Shown here in pieces: positions 38,680 to 39,713 of a stretch of 39,713 nucleotides of DNA. Within the stretch, counting starts at the first letter, position 1; each line of letters begins with the position of its first letter. This DNA is from Lysinibacillus parviboronicapiens (GTDB lineage: Bacteria > Bacillota > Bacilli > Bacillales_A > Planococcaceae). The notes below the pieces were generated by a model. It was not told the DNA's origin and did not search any database. It saw nothing but the letters and a program-made list of their open reading frames with translations. The stretch spans positions 1 through 39,713 of the forward strand of contig NZ_PYWI01000033.1 of assembly GCF_003049575.1 (NCBI RefSeq). The letters are read 5' to 3'. The position numbers and the translations under genes are program-made.

Positions 38680-39072
38680 TTGTTTAAAAAAGTAGCTATA
38701 ATTTCAGGAATTATAGTTAGTTCAATTTTGTTAGTTGGGTGTAATGGAGAGCCGGAAGTGGAAGTAATAGATGCTCCGAAAAACGGGGAAAATGATGCGA
38801 ATTTATCACCAGAATCAAATTTTTTATCAGAATTACATAATGACATAATAGTATCTATTACAGAACAAACGGAACTTGATAGTGAGTCAATGGCAATATC
38901 GTTAGGTGGTAATTTTAAAGAAATGTCTGTATCAGTGAGTTTCCCGAAGAATGTAAAAGTTGATAATACGATGATTCAACAAATAGTTGAAGATTCTATA
39001 AAGAAAGTTTCTGAAACAGAAAACGTAACAATTAGCGAAGAAAATATAACAATAGAAATTGAGAAATACTAA
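38680..39072 (+). CDS. Putative lipoprotein, unknown function
   Basis: The 130-residue product starts with TTG, about 9 bases after AAGGGGG. The N-terminus FKKVAIISGIIVSSILLVGC ends in the lipobox LVGC. The mature part is acidic, with two alternating strands/helices, ELDSESMAISLGGNFKEMSV and NTMIQQIVEDSIKKVSETEN, a pattern like small lipoproteins that show topology-control or sporulation features; no family is named. It is flanked by dispersed repeats on both sides. Confidence 0.72.
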   Translation: MFKKVAIISGIIVSSILLVGCNGEPEVEVIDAPKNGENDANLSPESNFLSELHNDIIVSITEQTELDSESMAISLGGNFKEMSVSVSFPKNVKVDNTMIQQIVEDSIKKVSETENVTISEENITIEIEKY

Positions 39073-39099
39073 CGAAGAAATTCTTAAAGGATACAATCA

Positions 39100-39240
39100 A
39101 CTTTATAAGATTGTGAAAAAATGTACTTAAACAAACGGGTGCATTAGCAGAACAAGGCTGCCTTTAGGTTAGCTTTTTCTTTTTGAAAACTAAATAAGCA
39201 ACAGCAGGTTAGTTAAACTAAGGGCAGTTTGAAGGAGGAT
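39100..39240. repeat. Dispersed intergenic repeats, two adjoining copies
   Basis: AGATTGTGAAAAAATGTACTTAAACAAACGGGTGCATTAGCAGAAC at 39107 is followed by CAACAGCAGGTTAGTTAAACTAAGGGCAG at 39199. These share their word order with copies at 28902, 38540 and 39508. Confidence 0.55.
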
Positions 39241-39245
39241 ATGGA

Positions 39246-39431
39246 ATGACTGAATTATTTTTATTTTATTATTTTTTACCGTTGTTATTTTCTTTTTTAT
39301 GGTTTATCAATTTAGTTCAGCTATTAGAAAAACTAAAACAAAATAGAGATATTAAAAATCAAAAAATACTGGGTTCCCTATGGAGTATTTGCTTAACATT
39401 TTCGATTCTTTTATCAGTATCATTATTATAG
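39246..39431 (+). CDS. Small two-pass membrane protein
   Basis: The 61-residue peptide has two hydrophobic helices, FLFYYFLPLLFSFLWFINL and ILGSLWSICLTFSILLSVSL, joined by the basic turn EKLKQNRDIKNQK. AAGGAGG precedes the ATG by 7 bases, one of the strongest sites in this region. Single small gene between dispersed repeats. The family is not recognised; size and shape are like small bacillar membrane peptides or immunity proteins for bacteriocins. Confidence 0.65.
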   Translation: MTELFLFYYFLPLLFSFLWFINLVQLLEKLKQNRDIKNQKILGSLWSICLTFSILLSVSLL

Positions 39432-39504
39432 GGATTATTAGAACTATTCTCCTTTCGAAATCAAACGATTTAATTATCTCCGCTTAGATTATGTAGTTTT
39501 ATTT

Positions 39505-39557
39505 GTTAGATTGTGAAGGAATGTACTTACAGTAACGGGGTTCTTTATCGAACTAAT
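39505..39557. repeat. Dispersed intergenic repeat directly before the right IS110 copy
   Basis: AGATTGTGAAGGAATGTACTTACAGTAACGGGG begins the tract, which runs into TATCGAACTAAT and the shared GGAGCAGC edge of the IS element. The word CTAACGGAGCAG in other repeat copies suggests that the IS lies within or next to one. Confidence 0.55.
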
Positions 39558-39600
39558 GGAGCAGCATTCCTGTTTGAAGGATGTTCGAGGTCTTGAAAGA

Positions 39601-39672
39601 AAAGGAGCCCTCTAGTATGATGCATGAGTGTCAACGACCATTGACCCATCATCAAACAAGGAGGACTCCTTT
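39601..39672 (+). ncRNA. Structured leader of right IS110 copy, candidate bridge RNA segment
   Basis: AAAGGAG (39601-39607) pairs with CTCCTTT (39666-39672), TGATG (39618-39622) with CATCA, and GTCAA (39630-39634) with TTGAC (39641-39645) around CGACCA. This is the mirror of 560-631, and the sequence is identical, so structure conservation cannot be tested between the copies. The same reasoning applies as for the left copy. Confidence 0.45.
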
Positions 39673-39713
39673 ATGCATTTTAAATGGAATAATAAAATTA
39701 ATCAAGTTACTGA
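39673..39713 (+). CDS. IS110-family transposase, first 13 codons (partial)
   Basis: The ATG at 39673 begins MHFKWNNKINQVTE, identical to the left copy, and follows AAGGAGGACTCC. The rest lies outside the window. Confidence 0.85.
   Translation, partial: MHFKWNNKINQVT

Larger units (their letters stand above)
39558..39713 (+). mobile_element. IS110-family element, right copy (partial, 5' part only)
   Basis: This is the same element as 1-674, but on the plus strand, so the two copies point outward from the window in opposite directions. The leader at 39558-39672 differs from the left copy at one visible position; the first 41 coding bases are identical. The element continues beyond the window. 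Confidence 0.85.

Noticed and set aside
1..39713. tRNA or rRNA genes
   Set aside because: No tRNA TPsiC-loop plus acceptor pattern with CCA and no rRNA-like conserved words were found on reading both strands.

Overview
The window looks like a chromosomal stretch from a low-G+C Gram-positive of the Bacillaceae/Planococcaceae (Lysinibacillus or a close relative). The basis is an S-box riboswitch, strong AGGAGG-type ribosome binding sites with several GTG/TTG starts, YezD, RibU, a YxjC-ScoA-ScoB type ketone-body operon, YtpP-like thioredoxin, lipoproteins with classic lipoboxes, and many intergenic dispersed repeats. The genus is an inference. No rRNA, tRNA, CRISPR array or origin was seen.

Layout. 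Bases 1-674 and 39558-39713 hold the 5' parts of two nearly identical IS110-family elements in opposite orientation, so the whole window lies between inverted IS copies. From 1.1 to 7.4 kb is housekeeping material: promoter plus SAM riboswitch plus yezD, the riboflavin ECF component RibU, a lipoprotein, a flavin reductase/nitroreductase pair, a glyoxalase-like protein, a cold-shock protein and formate-tetrahydrofolate ligase. From 8 to 13 kb is an accessory block: an astacin-like metalloprotease without signal peptide, a trypsin-like protease fused to a DNA/RNA non-specific endonuclease, a DUF3885 protein and a small membrane protein. From 13 to 16 kb come an NAD(P)-binding protein, a DUF2809 protein, CysK and a thioredoxin-like protein.

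From 16.6 to 22.9 kb is a divergent TetR regulator and a tight six-gene operon (CoA-transferase A and B, GntP-family permease, 3-hydroxyacyl-CoA dehydrogenase, 3-hydroxybutyrate dehydrogenase-like SDR, thiolase). Together these would import a short-chain acid such as 3-hydroxybutyrate or acetoacetate and turn it into acetyl-CoA. A palindrome overlapping the operon's -10 box is the likely TetR operator. A MITE-like element with an 8-bp target duplication follows.

From 23.6 kb to the right end the window is accessory and partly decayed: lipoproteins, secreted proteins of unknown role, a VanZ-like pseudogene, a visibly G+C-richer LysR/MetX-like hydrolase pair that looks imported, a WapI-type immunity gene joined to a broken RHS core, a BRCT protein, a WYL regulator, a DJ-1/PfpI protein, a TolB-like propeller protein, a DUF418 membrane protein, a broken glyoxalase and several very small membrane or exported peptides. 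The best candidates for new biology are the metalloprotease plus protease-nuclease pair, the possible bridge RNA of the IS110 copies beside a dispersed repeat, and the small membrane/exported peptides of the right-hand quarter. All functions are read from sequence by eye; no search was run.
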